Assembly: GCA_958510825.1 (NCBI GenBank)
Contig: OY294045.1
Span: 11,087,916-11,151,915 of the forward strand
Direction of reading: 5' to 3'
Source of the DNA: Brachypterus glaber
Lineage: Eukaryota; Arthropoda; Insecta; Coleoptera; Kateretidae
DNA: 64,000 bases
Below the pieces are notes generated by a model. That model saw only the letters and a list, made by a program, of their open reading frames with translations, searched no databases and was not told the origin of the DNA. The translations under genes and the position numbers were made by a program. Below are positions 34,428 through 47,900 of the stretch, piece by piece (within the stretch, counting starts at the first letter, position 1; every line of letters starts with the position of its first letter).

Positions 34428-34674
34428 TTTTCGTAAAAGTAATTATTTTACAAATAAATTTTACACTGACATAATTTTTAACAAGAAACAGCTTTTTTCT
34501 GTTTTCTTTGGAGAAAAACAACACAATTTTGACGTTAGGAAATATTACTTTGACATTCAGTGCGTCACCTGACGTAACTAAAATCCCTAGTATTTGAAGT
34601 TTTGGTGGCAAATTCAAATTTTACCATAGCGACGTTTGATCGATTTTTCCTCACCGCCAAATGAATTTAGAAAA
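34428..34674. promoter_or_regulatory. Divergent promoter between RNF146 and DNAAF4
   Basis: Only 247 bp separate the two start codons, so both promoters and 5' UTRs must share it. No TATA box is placed convincingly on either strand. Confidence 0.6.
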
Positions 34675-35907
34675 ATGCCCATAATCGTGAAAGATTATCA
34701 ATGGAAGCAAACTGAAAGTAATTTAATGATACAAGTACCTATTAAAGGTATTCATCCATCAAAAGCCGATATTTTATGTTCTGAAAGATATGTTAAGGCT
34801 TCGTATGAACAGTATTTCTTTGAGGTAATTTTACTTGAATCTATTGATATTTGTAAGAGTAAGTGTACAATCTTAGATAAAGAAATAACGTTTGAATTGG
34901 TTAAATTAGAAAATAAGATATGGGATAGTTTGGAACCAAACTTGACAAGGAAAGAGAAGTTTGAACTGAAAAAGAAATTAATAGAGGAAGAACATGAAAG
35001 GTTTCAAAAGAAATGTAAGGAGAAAAGCGAGAAAAAGAGTGAATTAAAAAGAGTTGCAGTACAAAAACAAATTGATACTGATGCTAAAAATAGAAAGCAG
35101 ATTGAAGAGATAAAGAAAAATGAAGAAACAGTGGCCTTGGGAGATTTAAATCATTGGAAAAAAAGTTTAGACAAACCCAAACCAAAAATACAAGAAATTG
35201 AAAAGCCAGAAATAATTCTAGAACCAAGACAAACGAAGATACTACAGCCCAGAAAGAACACAAAAATTAAAAAAGCTGATCCAGTCCCAAAACCAAGATC
35301 TACCAGATCCTTGCAAATTCTATTCACACCAAGAGAGTTTCCTACTCCGAGTAGAGAATCCAGACTGGAAGAAGAAAACGAGTATCTTCGGAAGCAAGCT
35401 GAAGCAAGAAGATCCGCCGGTTTTGTCAGTGAAGATATTCGCCCAGAAGAAAGAAATCCTCAATTTATCAAAGCAAAAGGCGACGAATTCCTAAAAAATA
35501 AGAACTATCTAGGAGCCATCAGCGCGTATTCTTTTGGAATCCAACTAAGTGAGAATTTTGTGGATCTTTACATCTCAAGATCTGAATGCCATATGGAAAT
35601 AGGGAACTATAATCGAGCTATAAATGACTGTTCCAAAGCTTTGGAACTATTGAAACCAGTTCTTCCAATTAACAAAAACGAGCGAGCGATATGCATTGGA
35701 AGAAGAGGAGTTGCCCTGTGCAAAATGAATATGTTTAAGCATGGTATTGGAGAACTTGAAGCAAGTGTAAAACTACTACCAGATCCATATTTTATTGGAC
35801 AGTTAGAAGAACTAAATGCTCTGTTTGAAGACCTGAAAAGAAAAGACATAGAAGAGGATGAAAAAGAGAAGGACAAACAAGAAGAATCTTATCAAAAGGA
35901 AAACTGA
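34675..35907 (+). CDS. DNAAF4: Dynein axonemal assembly factor 4 (DYX1C1)
   Basis: A single exon of 410 residues; human has 420. The start is the ATG at 34675, because MPIIVKDYQWKQT matches the family start MPLQVSDYSWQQT; the open frame upstream is probably untranslated. Domains: N-terminal CS/p23-like (about 1-85), a charged coiled-coil segment (about 90-190), the family motif around FTPREFPTPSRES and EEENEYLRKQAEARR, and three TPR helices pairs from about 260 to 390. The protein works with HSP90/HSP70 chaperones in cytoplasmic pre-assembly of axonemal dynein arms, in insects relevant to sperm flagella and chordotonal cilia. It is convergent with the M3 peptidase gene (230 bp gap). AATAAA at 35909 begins two bases after the stop. 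Confidence 0.92.
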   Translation: MPIIVKDYQWKQTESNLMIQVPIKGIHPSKADILCSERYVKASYEQYFFEVILLESIDICKSKCTILDKEITFELVKLENKIWDSLEPNLTRKEKFELKKKLIEEEHERFQKKCKEKSEKKSELKRVAVQKQIDTDAKNRKQIEEIKKNEETVALGDLNHWKKSLDKPKPKIQEIEKPEIILEPRQTKILQPRKNTKIKKADPVPKPRSTRSLQILFTPREFPTPSRESRLEEENEYLRKQAEARRSAGFVSEDIRPEERNPQFIKAKGDEFLKNKNYLGAISAYSFGIQLSENFVDLYISRSECHMEIGNYNRAINDCSKALELLKPVLPINKNERAICIGRRGVALCKMNMFKHGIGELEASVKLLPDPYFIGQLEELNALFEDLKRKDIEEDEKEKDKQEESYQKEN

Positions 35908-35908
35908 T

Positions 35909-35914
35909 AATAAA
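35909..35914 (+). terminator. Candidate DNAAF4 poly(A) signal
   Basis: AATAAA just after the TGA; it would give a very short 3' UTR. A later AATAAA is near 36066. Confidence 0.4.
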
Positions 35915-36089
35915 GTTCTTTAACCAAAAGTAGATTTCAAGATCTAATAAATACTGTGTTATAACAGATATAGTTCCAAGAGAGTTACCTATAGGTGTAT
36001 AATCCCATATAATAGCAATACTGGTCAATCTTTGACAAATTAGTTTGATTTTTCGTTAAAATTAGATAAATAAACTTTTAAAAACTTTT

Positions 36090-36095
36090 TTTATT
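36090..36095 (-). terminator. Candidate poly(A) signal of the M3 peptidase gene
   Basis: AATAAA on the minus strand about 43 nt after the stop at 36138. Confidence 0.45.
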
Positions 36096-36137
36096 AACAG
36101 CTACTTAAAATATATTTAATTTTAAACTTAAAATAAA

Positions 36138-38369
36138 TTATTTAGAAATTTTCTTGATATCTAAAGATCTTAACAAGGCTTTTGGAGATGGATCCCTTCC
36201 CCTAAACTGTCTAAATACTTGACTTGGATGAGCGCTACCACCTAGAGCTAAAAATGTGTCTCTATACCTTTTTCCAATGTCTTTAATTTTTTGTTCATCA
36301 CCTTGCACTTCATGGAACGCACTATATACATCTGCAGCAATCATTCTGGCCCACACATGAGAGTAATATGCAGCTCCCCACTCCTCAGATACAATCTGAG
36401 TGAATGATAATGGATGGGAATCATATTTATCCAGTGGAAACAGTCTATATTGAGGCCATAATCTCTTTATAATGTCCAACCAGAAGTCCTTGGAGGAATG
36501 CAGCTCCAGGTCCAGTGTGGATAGATAAAGTTCTTTACAAAGATCTAATCCTGCCATATGTTTATGTGCCTTCATCAAATTATCAAACATTTGACTTGGT
36601 AGTCTATCTTCACTATCACAATGACTAGAAATGCTATCAATTACATCCTTATTATACAACCAATGAGAAAATACATATCCACTGACTTCTACTGCATCCC
36701 ATTCTATATTTGATAAACCTGCTACTTCTGAATACTCTGTACGAGTTAGCAAATGTTGCATGGCATGCCCAAACTTGTGAAATAATGATTTTACTTCATT
36801 GAATGTTAACAATGAAGGTTTTTCATTGGTTGGAGGGGTAAAATTGAAGACCAAAGCAGCCAAAGGTTTTGTGTCTGTTATTCTGCTTTGGTTTTGAATT
36901 CCAACCATCCAACCTGAATTTTGAATTTTAATTTTTTCATCAGATCTTGCATATGGATCAAAATAAAATCCAGCAACTGGAGCACTACTGTGTGGTTCAA
37001 AAATATCATAGAATTTTACATCTTTGTGCCATGCTGAAATATTTAATCTTTGTTTGATAACTACATTGAACAGTTTTTCACCTAATTGAAAGAGTCCATC
37101 TAAAACATTGGCCAAAGGGAAGTATTCCTTCATTTTTTCTTCATCATAGTCAAACATTGTCTTCTTCTGTTTTCTTCTCCAGTAAGGTACATCCCAGAGT
37201 TCCAGTCTTTCTGCTTTAAATCCTCTCTCAGCTGCAAATTCATATAAATTATTTAATTCTTCTTCTTGAGCAGGCATGGCTCTTTCTAGTAAAGTATTCA
37301 ACATATTCTGCACAGCAACAACATTCCCAGCCATTTTTGTCTCCATAGACATATCTACATAAGTATTGTAACCTAATATCTTAGCCATATCTCTTCTTAA
37401 AAATCTTATTTCTTCTAAATTTAAACTTGTTGTAAGCTCACGCTCCCTGTACGATGAACCTCTGCTGACTGATGCTTGCCAAAGGTTCCATCTGATTTCC
37501 CTGTCCGGGCAATACTCCATTATTGGCCTATATACATTTGATTGTAGTGAAAATTTCCATGGACCATTATTACAATGATTTGGGTCCGCTGCTATTGCTT
37601 TAAGCAAATCTACAGGGAATTCTCTGACTATATTACTATCAGTTACAATTTGTGAGAATTGTTTAGTTGCAATTTCTGTTTTTTGTCTAAATGTTGCTTT
37701 TTCTTGATTTGAGCTATTTAAACAATTCATTAAATGGGCCAGTTTTTTCTCAGGTAAATTTAAACCATTTAGCTTACCTTCAAGTACAAACTTCTTTATA
37801 ATTCTTTGTTCTTCTCCATTATATTTGGTAACATCACCTGATTCTTCTTCATTTTGCACTGCATTGTATATTTTAACGGAATTAAATTTACTTGATCTAG
37901 CTAATCTGGCTCGGTCATGTATTGCTAAGTAACTTTTTGTAGGCATTAAGCTACTATTTCCTATGTATAAAGTTTTGGATAAACCCCACGTCATATCTAG
38001 TGGTGCAGTTAACTTTTCTAATGGTTTGAAAATATCGTTAAACAAATTAACGTTTTCCTTTTCATCTAATAATTTCTCAATACCTTTTACCCCAGCTTCA
38101 AAATCTAATGTTTGTTTGGAAATTGCTGCTCTACAGTGTTCAATGGTGATATTATTAAATTCTGGAAGGCCATCATGTTTATTAAGTTGGTTCTTTTCTG
38201 GCAAATCTTCTCCAATTTCTGGAACTCTAGAAAAATTCCAGTAAGTCCTAGCTTAAACATAACCTAACATTAACACTTACAGTACTATAAATCCATGTTG
38301 CTTTCTAGTGAAGTGTTGAATTGAACCCTTAGTTAACAATAAACGTTTTCCACAAAAGGATATGGCCAT
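36138..38369 (-). CDS. M3-family oligopeptidase (OpdA-like) with HKFGH in place of HEFGH
   Basis: Two exons: 38369-38281 and 38226-36138, separated by a 54 bp GT-AG intron; 725 residues. The first exon (MAISFCGKRLLLTKGSIQHF) is basic and Asp/Glu-free, like a mitochondrial presequence. The body matches M3A oligopeptidases: zinc-site region FHKFGHAMQHLL, EWDAVEV, AAYYSHVWARMIAADVYSAF and QFRGRDPSPKALL. The zinc ligands H513, H517 and E543 are present, but the catalytic Glu of HExxH is Lys514 (codon AAG at 36776-36774). The usual VExPSQ is VEVSGY. Frame, length and domain order are otherwise intact, so this looks like a maintained pseudoenzyme rather than a decayed gene. The family call is firm; inactivity is inferred. 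Confidence 0.88.
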
Positions 38370-38931
38370 TTTTACTATACAAAACAATATTTTATTACAA
38401 AAATTCGTGCATGATTTTTTGTAATTTTCTAACTAGAACAACGCTTTTGTGACATTAGTGCTTCTGTTGGCAACACTGAAGAAACTGGAACTTATCCTTC
38501 TTCTTCTTCTTCCTTCAATATTTTCTTCTCTTGACCAAAAATTAATTTCTATTATATTTTTTGAAATAAATAGAGTAACTTATACTAGTATAATAAGTAG
38601 AAAGTTACCAGGGTTCTATTTTTTAGCAAACGTAACGTTTGAAACCTTTAAAATTGGTTTTTCTAGATTTTCAACATTGAAAATAGTTTTTTTTAGTATG
38701 TTGGTACACTTGTTCTTACAGTAATACCAACCCACAAATTTGCCAGAAATTTGACAAGCTGTGTAAAATTGAGAGGTGCATTTTTGTTCTAATAAACTTA
38801 AATAATTGATTTTTGTGCAAGTAATCGGTACCTAAATATTATTTTTAGGTTTAAATTTCACCGAAATTAGTCAAAACTTCGAATATTTTCGCATAAGGCC
38901 AATAAACTGCCACTTTTGTGAATCGTAAATC
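38370..38931. promoter_or_regulatory. Divergent promoter between the M3 peptidase and UBE2V
   Basis: 562 bp lie between the divergent start codons. No core element is clear. Confidence 0.5.
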
Positions 38932-41900
38932 ATGGCGGCGCCGTCGACCGGTGTGGGTAAGTCTTTATTTATCACCAAAAAGAATTTTAACATATTATTC
39001 CAATTTTTATTTCACTGCATGATCGTAGAAATCAAAATAATTTTGCAATGATTCGCTGCAATTTCTGTTCTTAAAGATAAACTTGTATTTAATTTTTTTT
39101 TTGTTCTTGGAACTCAATCACTCCTATTTCTTTGAAATATTAAACAAATCGTATAAGGTAAAGTTGTTATTTAACGGTCCGTATTATGTACATAGTCCGT
39201 ATTTTTGATGCTGTGTCTACTAAAATATGTTTGTAGAATACTTATACTCGGAATATACGTTTTTAACAGATTTTTTCGTATTTTAAATATAAAATAAACG
39301 TAACTAAAGAATTTTTAGCAATATGTAGAAAAAAAATTGCCTGTTGTACTTTTTTTTATCTTCTAGGTTTTTTATGGAAAAGATACAAAATAATGATAAT
39401 ATTTCAAATATTATATTTGCATGTTTCCCCATTTGTCCCCCTTACTCCCACACGGTACCCCTCAATATTATATAGTTACAAAAAAATGTGCCCAAAATTA
39501 TATTATATTTGCATGTTTCCCCATTTGTCCCCCTTACTCCCACACGGTATTATTATAAAGCTTCGAAAATATTACTTTTACCAAATTATTCAATATTTGA
39601 GCCTTAATTTCTCAGGGGTAACTAAATTTAAAAATTTGAAATTTTTACAGGTAAGGGCTCTTTATATTAGCATTCCATAAAATAAAATAATTCCATAAAA
39701 GTGAATATTATATAGTTACAAAAAAATGTGCCCAAAATTATATTATATTTGCATGTTTCCCCATTTGTCCCCCTTACTCCCACACGGTACCCCTCAATAT
39801 TATATAGTTACAAAAAAATGTGCCCAAAATCTAACAATGGATCCTAGTAGTGAAAGATCTGGACATTTTAGAAATGAGTGCTTTAATCTTATATAATTTT
39901 TGCCGCAGATTTGGAATCTATTTGTAACAAGGGGTTTATTTATTGGACAATCCTTGTACACCTATCCAACAATCTTTTACAATCCTTGACTATTCTACAA
40001 TCATCTAAAATCCTCCTCAATCCTCCACAATCATCTACAGTCTTTCACAATATTCTGAAATCTTCCCACAATCTTTAACAATCTTCATTAAAATTTAGTG
40101 CAATCTTTTTGACAATCTTCCACAATCCTTTGATTCTCACAATCCTTTGATTCACACAATCCTTTGATTCTCACAATCCTTGTAGACTTTTTTTTCCATA
40201 CACTTACGCATTTAATGCTATTTTAGAACAACCATATTAAAATTCACGACGTTCACCACCGGTGGTACACTGACTAACTATCGGGAGGCTGTCGTGCGCC
40301 ACCGGTGGTACACCGTTTAATTCAGTTTCTACATGCCGTAAAATCGAGGGGGAGGGTGTGGTGGTGTCACACACCCCCACAAAATGACCCAGTCGGAAAA
40401 TTCTGATGAGTCGGCAAAATTGTAGGCCGGTCGGCAAAATGTTGTATGTAGGAATTTGTTTTTATTGTAATCGTAGATGTAGATGTAATAACCTTTATAT
40501 AAGAGGGTAGCCCTCGGGACACACGAATTCTTATTTTTTTTTAACCAATAGAAAGTACTATTTAATAGTATTTTTGCAAAAAAAATTGCGGATTACCCAC
40601 AAATTAGCGAGATATTAATTTTTAAAAAGTGCATTTTCAAGACATAGTTAGGGATTTTAACCGCATTTCAAGTTGGTATAATTTTCAGTTAACTAATAAA
40701 CAGCGTTGTCAGTTTGTACATTTATTTAATTTAAAATAATAGTACAAATTTTAACAAAAAATGTAACGTTAACGTAAAGCAACTTCCTCCATTAAAAAAA
40801 ACACCAAACAACACCAAAACAACGTAAACCAAAAGAGCAAACTACCAAACCAAACCATTGTTAACGTAAACCAACGCCTCCCATTAAAAAAAAAACACCA
40901 AACCAGCAAACTACCAAACCAAATCATTGTTAACGTAAACCAACTTCTCCCAAATAACGAAAAAACCAACGTAAACCAAGGTCCATTAAATTGTTATAAA
41001 AATTCTAACAAAACAAAAAAACTGAATTTTCCGCACCAAATTATATTCAAAATAGTAAGTTTTAGTAATAAAACCAAAAATCAGTGCAAAAATATTGTTA
41101 ATTTTTCAAACAAGAAATCATTCTGAATAATACAAGAAAACAATTTAAATCAAAATTAAAATTTGACAACGTCGCATCTCTCTACACACGTGAAATATGT
41201 CAGCAATAATATGGCGGTTCATAAAATTAATTATTATGTACCATTTTTCTCCATGTAAGTTATTTTTTAGTAATAAAACAACGTTTTCCGCATCTAATTT
41301 TATTTATAATTGTAATTTTAGTACCACAGTCCAAAACTAGTCCTATTTTTTGTGTCCGGTAAGTTCACCGAAACCGTAACCTATCCCTCTAAGAATGGAT
41401 CTTTTGGGATAAAAAAAAAACTGTTTAATTTTATTTTTTTTATTTTGGTGTTAAAAAATTTGGGGGTAAATATTTTTAGGGATGATGACCTTTTAGTCAT
41501 CAAAATTTCCGTCAGGAGTAAAAAAATGCTTGGGGATAAAAAAATTTTGGTGTAAGAAAATTTTTAGGGGTAAAATTTTGTTTGGGATGTTTGACGTGTT
41601 CTGGGCAGGATTCGTTACATTAAGTCACTCTAGTTAAAATTAACGCACCACTAAAATTGGACACATTTTCAAGGTTGGTTTTCTTGCGTACCGCTAGTTT
41701 TGATGATTTTTTATTTTGGATGTAGGTTTATTCCTTATTAATGAGTCATTAGTAATGACATGTTTATAGGATTTCAGTTTTGGCTATACTCCTTTTAATT
41801 AAGGGGTCTTTCTACCTTCAAATTATTTTTTTTTAAACATTTTTTTTACATATAGAAAGAAAAAAGATATCACTGTGAAATTTTGTATGTATGATTATTT

Positions 41901-44900
41901 ATATTAAAAAATACAATATTTTTTTTTAGATTTTTGAAATGCCATTTTTTGGCTATACATTTTTTTTGAAAAAAACATCAAAAAATGGTGGTCGCCATGA
42001 TTCCGGCTGTTTGGATCGACTGAAAAAAAAAACGGGATATTATTCAGTATTGAAGTCGCTATAGCCCGAACTAGAAGAATTTTTTTGGCCAAAAAGTTAC
42101 AAAATGGCTGACGTTTTTTCAAAAATGTTCAAAAGAATTCTTTAAACGTTTAAACGTCTGCCATTTTGTAACTTTTTAAACAACAAAATTTCTTCTAGTT
42201 CGGGCTATAGCGACTTCAATACTGAATAATATCCCGTTTTTTTTAGTCGATCCAAACGGTCAGAATCATGGCGACCACCGCTTTTGATGTTTTTTTTTCA
42301 AAAAAAATTGTGGCCAAAAAATAACACTTTAAAAATCTAAAATTTTCTTTTTTTTTGTATTATTTGAATATAAACATACAGGTAAACGTTGTAGGTCTAC
42401 AACATTTTACAATTATATCTTTTTTGTTTGAATATAAAAAAAAGCTATTTTCAAAATTTAAGGGTAGAAAGGTCGTTTCTACCACAAAATACATAAGGAA
42501 AGTTCATATAAACATATGTTTAAAAATGACTTGTAAAGAGCTACCCTTTTTAAAAAGTCCCCGACAGGAACCCTTTGAGCTATAGCAGGCTGCTATTAGC
42601 ATCGAGGTTTGGACCATAGGTGTCTTTCCCGTTGGAACGGAAAGTTACCTTTCAGGGCACCTATTCTTGACTTTCGGGGAGTAGAATGACCGATAGAACG
42701 GGTCTGAGGTTGTGATCGTACTCTATTCGTTTCAACACTATGCGTCATGTTCCAAGCGTTGTTCTATCAGTGGTTCTACTCCCTGAAAGTCAAGAATATG
42801 TACCTATGAAGGTTGCATCCTATGGACCAAAATTGATTTCTTAAGCTACGGTTTCCTCCAAAAGTCGCAGTCGCTGACGACTGCGACCGAGTAGCCGCGA
42901 CCAGGTCGTTACGACCCTACCTGTTTTCCTCGGTCTCGCCAGTCGCCATTTTGTTATCTGGCCATTTTATAAACACCAGTTTTTTTTTGCTTGCGAGTTT
43001 ATGCCTTTCAATCAGTATGAACATCTCTAAAAAGTTGGTTCTTGTGAAGAGAATTTCCTCCTCTTATTAACATTACATGATTAAGAAAATACTGCTGTCA
43101 ACAAAATAATATTTTGCCCTATAGCACTAGGTGCATTAAAATGAAAAACAAAACAAAATTTAAAAAAAAATAAAAAAAAAATCGAGTTTATCAAAAAAAA
43201 ATTTTTTTAACAGTTTCCTTTTTCGTAAAACGAAAAATAATATGAAAAAAAAAATGTTTATGAAAAAAAATGTTTACCCCATATTACTTACCCCAATCCG
43301 ATTTTTACCGAAAATAATCGCAGCCTAGAACTTTGGATAATCAACCTATGGCCCAAATTTGAAGTCTTTAACCCGAAGCGTTCTTGAGTTATCGTGGTCA
43401 CAAATTTCCCAGACACACAGACCGACAGACATTTTTTTTTGACGGAAATCATATTTTTTGGATATAAAACGTCCGGAAACGTAAAAAAAAGCAATAAAAA
43501 TTTTTCGAACTTTTTTTACTAACGCAAGACTTTCCTTGGGGAAAGTAAAAGGGTAAAAGTTGATGAGATTTTTCGGCTGAGAGAGGTGGAGGGATTTCAA
43601 CCAATTCTAATTGAGTAAAACAGTGAAAGACACTTGTCACAGTGCAAAACCACCTGTTTCACCGTCGAATTAGTCGTGCGTCTGCTCCCGGAGCGGTCAA
43701 GCGACCGGCGACCAAACGAACGGCGACCGGTAGTTAGTAGTATTATTCGGAATAAATTCAGTTATGACTCATCAACGTTGAAAATAAACACAGAAACATA
43801 GGCTTACGGAATAATTTTGCCGAATTATGAGGGAAATTTTTATAAAGGTCACTAAATCGAAACATTTGACGACTAATTTGTTACACACAACAATATTGAA
43901 TATACATATTAACTATAAATATGTAAATATATCGGTGTTTTTCGAAGAAAATAAAAATGTAAATATTTAAAATCTCGCGTCAACGATAGAATCGACGCGG
44001 CGCCTATGCGAGCACTGGAAATTCGCCGATGACTGGTTAGTAGTAACGACTCGGCAGCAGCTAGGAAAAAGGACATTTAAAATTCATTGGAGATGTCTTA
44101 ACGACTCGGTCGCGGCTACCCGGTCGCAGTCGTCAGCGACTGCGGCTTTTGGAGGAAACCGTAGCTTTAAGCTCAAAGTCTTCTCGAGTCACAAATTTTA
44201 CCGGACAGACCTCGGACAGATTTTTTTTCAGCTTTATAAATTTCATCTCATTTTATGCTTCCAGTGGTTCCTCGCAACTTTCGTTTGCTTGAAGAGCTCG
44301 AGGCAGGTCAAAAGGGTGTTTCCGATGGAACGATCAGTTGGGGTTTGGAAAACGACGACGACATGACTCTTACTCAGTGGATGGGCATGATCATCGGGCC
44401 CCCAAGGACGCCGTATGAAAACAGAATGTACTCGGTTAAAATCGAATGCGGACAGAAGTACCCGGATGATGCGCCTACAGCTAGGTTTATTTCCAGAATT
44501 AATATCAATTGTATCAATAGTAACAATGGAGTGGTAAGCATGTTTTTATGCATAGAGAAGGAAAGAGAACCATTAGTCCAGCCTGCGCAAGATTATTTTG
44601 TGACAGAACGGGGCAGCGAAATGACGTAACGCAATATATCTGACCTTGCGCAGTACGCATCTTTATCAGCTGTGAAATGCTGTCGGTCGTAAAACAATTC
44701 ATCACCCCAGTATTCATTTGTCTTGTCTCCATAAATCCCCCAGTAAAAATCTTTAAATGTCCAAAAATAGAGATATGTCAAACTAATACTGGGGTGACGA
44801 ATTATTAGTAGTTTGTTTATACTGTCAGTACTGTCAGATCGTCGTTTGTTTCTGTTCATTTTTCGACTTCTACTGTGTTTTAATTGTTTTTTTACTGCAT

Positions 44901-47900
44901 TTGTTTATAACTTTAAACCTAACCTGTAATGTTGCTTTATGAAGAGCAAAGGGCCAATCCCTGGTGTACTCAAAGTAGGTGTACATAATCCGAAACTCAA
45001 ACACACCTCGAAAAATTCTTATAAAATAATTTTAAAAAACTATTTCGACGTTTCTTCGTAGATATTTATTGTTTTTTGTTGAATTTTTTACAATTTTTAT
45101 TTGACACACAAAACTAAGGTTAAAAATACTCGTCAAAAACAATAGTAGTGCGCATGTGCAAGTTTATCTCAGATGCTCTAGGCACATTTATCACAGTATT
45201 CCGCAACGGCTTTGGAGGTCTTTCCTTGTCTATGGTTTTTATGGTATACAGGGTGATCAGTAACTGCCATTCCAAAATTTAAGAGGTGATTATACATCTA
45301 AAAATATTAAAAAAAGTTTCTATAAAGGGTGGTCCGGAAATGAGCCCTAAGGGAGCTACGGCCCTTCGAAGATGACATATTGAATGGGGAACAAATAAGA
45401 GCATCAATAAAATTTTGATTTGATTAATTCTTCATTTAAAACCGAGCAAAAAAGTATTCTTCACCAAAACACCTAAATTTAATATTAAAGGAGTAATAGC
45501 CTTTTAAAAAGTAACGTTTTTGGTGGCAGAAAATGTTACTTCCTCTTAATTGCATGTTTTTTAAAAGGTTGCCCCTACAGTGTTAAACTATATGACATTT
45601 TTTATGTATTTTTACTCGAGAAATCTATATTTTTTACAAAAAATGCAAAAAAACTACACATAAAAAAGTATGGGGCAAAAATGTGTTAAGCCTCACATAT
45701 TTTGTCCGTCTAGGCACGCATCTGGATAAATTTAAAAAAATAAATTAACATAAACTTGTTGCCCTTATGAATACTAGTATACATGCAAAAGCTCGTCGCT
45801 CCAGCTTAAAGGGTGCCAGAGTTATTAACCTTTATATGAACTTTTTTTGATATTTTTGGATGCAGAATCACCTCTTAAATTTTGAAATGCCAGTTATTGA
45901 TCACCATGTATACAAAAAAAAGTGCAAAAAAGAATTTAAAAGTATTTCTGCCATTTCCCTATGATTTGCGAGATTTCTTTAGACATTTCTGAGATTTTCT
46001 GGATTTTTGAATTTAAGTCAGCCCTCACATAAAATAACTGTTTTTATCCATTAGTAAGGCTTCCAATCCCGAAATTCAAAACTTCGGCATCCCGAAAAAA
46101 ATATTGGTGTTGGGACTAAAGCCAATAGCTATAAACAATAACATTTATTACAGTTTTGCCAATCGTTTTTTTTTGTAAAAACAGAAAAACAAGTGTTTTT
46201 TTATTTTTATGTAAGGGCTTTTCTGCGGGATCGATGGCAGTTTGGTTAGGTTTCCGAGCAAAAACCGAGGGAGAATATTTAATTTGTATTTTTATTGATA
46301 AAGTGGAACTACCAAATATACCCAAATTACTGTGTTTGGGGTTTGTGTGGGTTTTTTATTTACCAAATACACTAGTCAACACCAAATAGGTATCACTTAT
46401 TAAATCATGAATATCCTCTGACTAAAAGGCCGCATCTACTTAAAACTTGAACTGTATGTTGATGTTAGCAATTCAAACTAACCAGTTTAAAGAAATAATC
46501 TATTAATAAAAACAAAAAAAAAACAAATGAAAATTGCAATAATGACGAATTTAAAGAAAATTTAAATTCTGCAGAAAAATCTAAATCTTTTAGTGAGTAT
46601 GTCCTCCTCTGAACTTCCGCACAACGCCTTGGCATTGATTGTATCAATCTACGTATCCCATGCTTGTTAAAGCCGTTCAGCTAACTCATGAGCATCAATT
46701 GGGGGTTTTTCAGATTCTTAAGGGGGTTCATGTCTAGATTGTTTGCTGGTCATTCCATAACATCAATATTTACAGTATTATTAATTTGAGCCATTTCGCC
46801 TCAATGACTATTTATATCGTAAAAAATCTAAAGCAGAAAATAAAATTAAAATGTTCTTATCAGGCGCACCTATTTCTAGGCGAAATGGCTCAAATTAATA
46901 ATACTGTAAATATATATACGCCTCAAATAAATTATAGATTCTATAACATCAAAATGTTGCCCTTCTAACAAATTTTTCATAATTCTTGCCGGGTGTGTCC
47001 TCGCGTTATCTTGTTTGAGGATTAAATTGGGGCCTTATTCTTAAGCCGATGTATCGTCTGGCAGTTAGTTTACCATTGTCATAAACGTGTAAATGCGTGC
47101 GGCCATTTAAATTTATACCACTACATACCATTAATGATTCACCACCAAAAGCCCCTATTTCTCTAACAGTGGAGTCCAAAAAGCTTTCTCATGGGGTCTA
47201 TACACAATCTGACGAGCCTCATTTCATCTTAGGCAATCTTGGACTCCACTGCTAGAAAAATAAGGGCTTTTGGTGGTGGATCAGTAATGGTATTGGGTGG
47301 TATAAATTCTATCTAGACATGAACCCCCTTAAGCATATTTGGAACATACTTGGACGACGAATAAGAGGTGTTTTCACCCAAAAAAAATTTAAATTTTTGC
47401 ACGAATACAAGACTTTCCCGAAATAATGGATATAATTGGATTTGAACTCCTCATTACATCGGCACTTTTTGGAGGTAAGGGGGTAAAAATAGGGTAAAAC
47501 TCCTATTTTTAGCGTTTTTTGTTTATAATTAAGGCAATTATTATTGTATTTTGTTAATTTAGCCCTTTTTTTATAAACATAATTTTAAAATGGTCAAAAA
47601 ATGTTATAAACGTTTTCCTAAAACGCATTGTTTTCGAGATATTGGCGTTTAAAGCAGTAAAAGGTTTTTTTAGCATATCTCACATATTTATAACCCGATT
47701 TCAAAAAATTATATTTTAAATAAAAGCTCTTTTTAAGCCCTATAAAAAATGTTATATACAGTTTTTGGCTAAAATATAATGTTTTAAAGATACAGAATTT
47801 AAAATCAAACAAAACATCTAGTTTGAAATTTGCAAACTAGATGGCTCTAGTGTACAATAGTGCCGATGTTTTGACAGGGTGCTTGCAACGTTTCATCTAG

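Noticed and set aside
34636..34674. Longer DNAAF4 N-terminus from the upstream open frame
   Set aside because: That frame begins without ATG, and family proteins start at the MP(I/L) position, here 34675.
44534..44629. Extension of the UBE2V open frame past codon GTG
   Set aside because: A GTAAGC donor follows at 44534 and the conserved C-terminus is on the exon at 47924.
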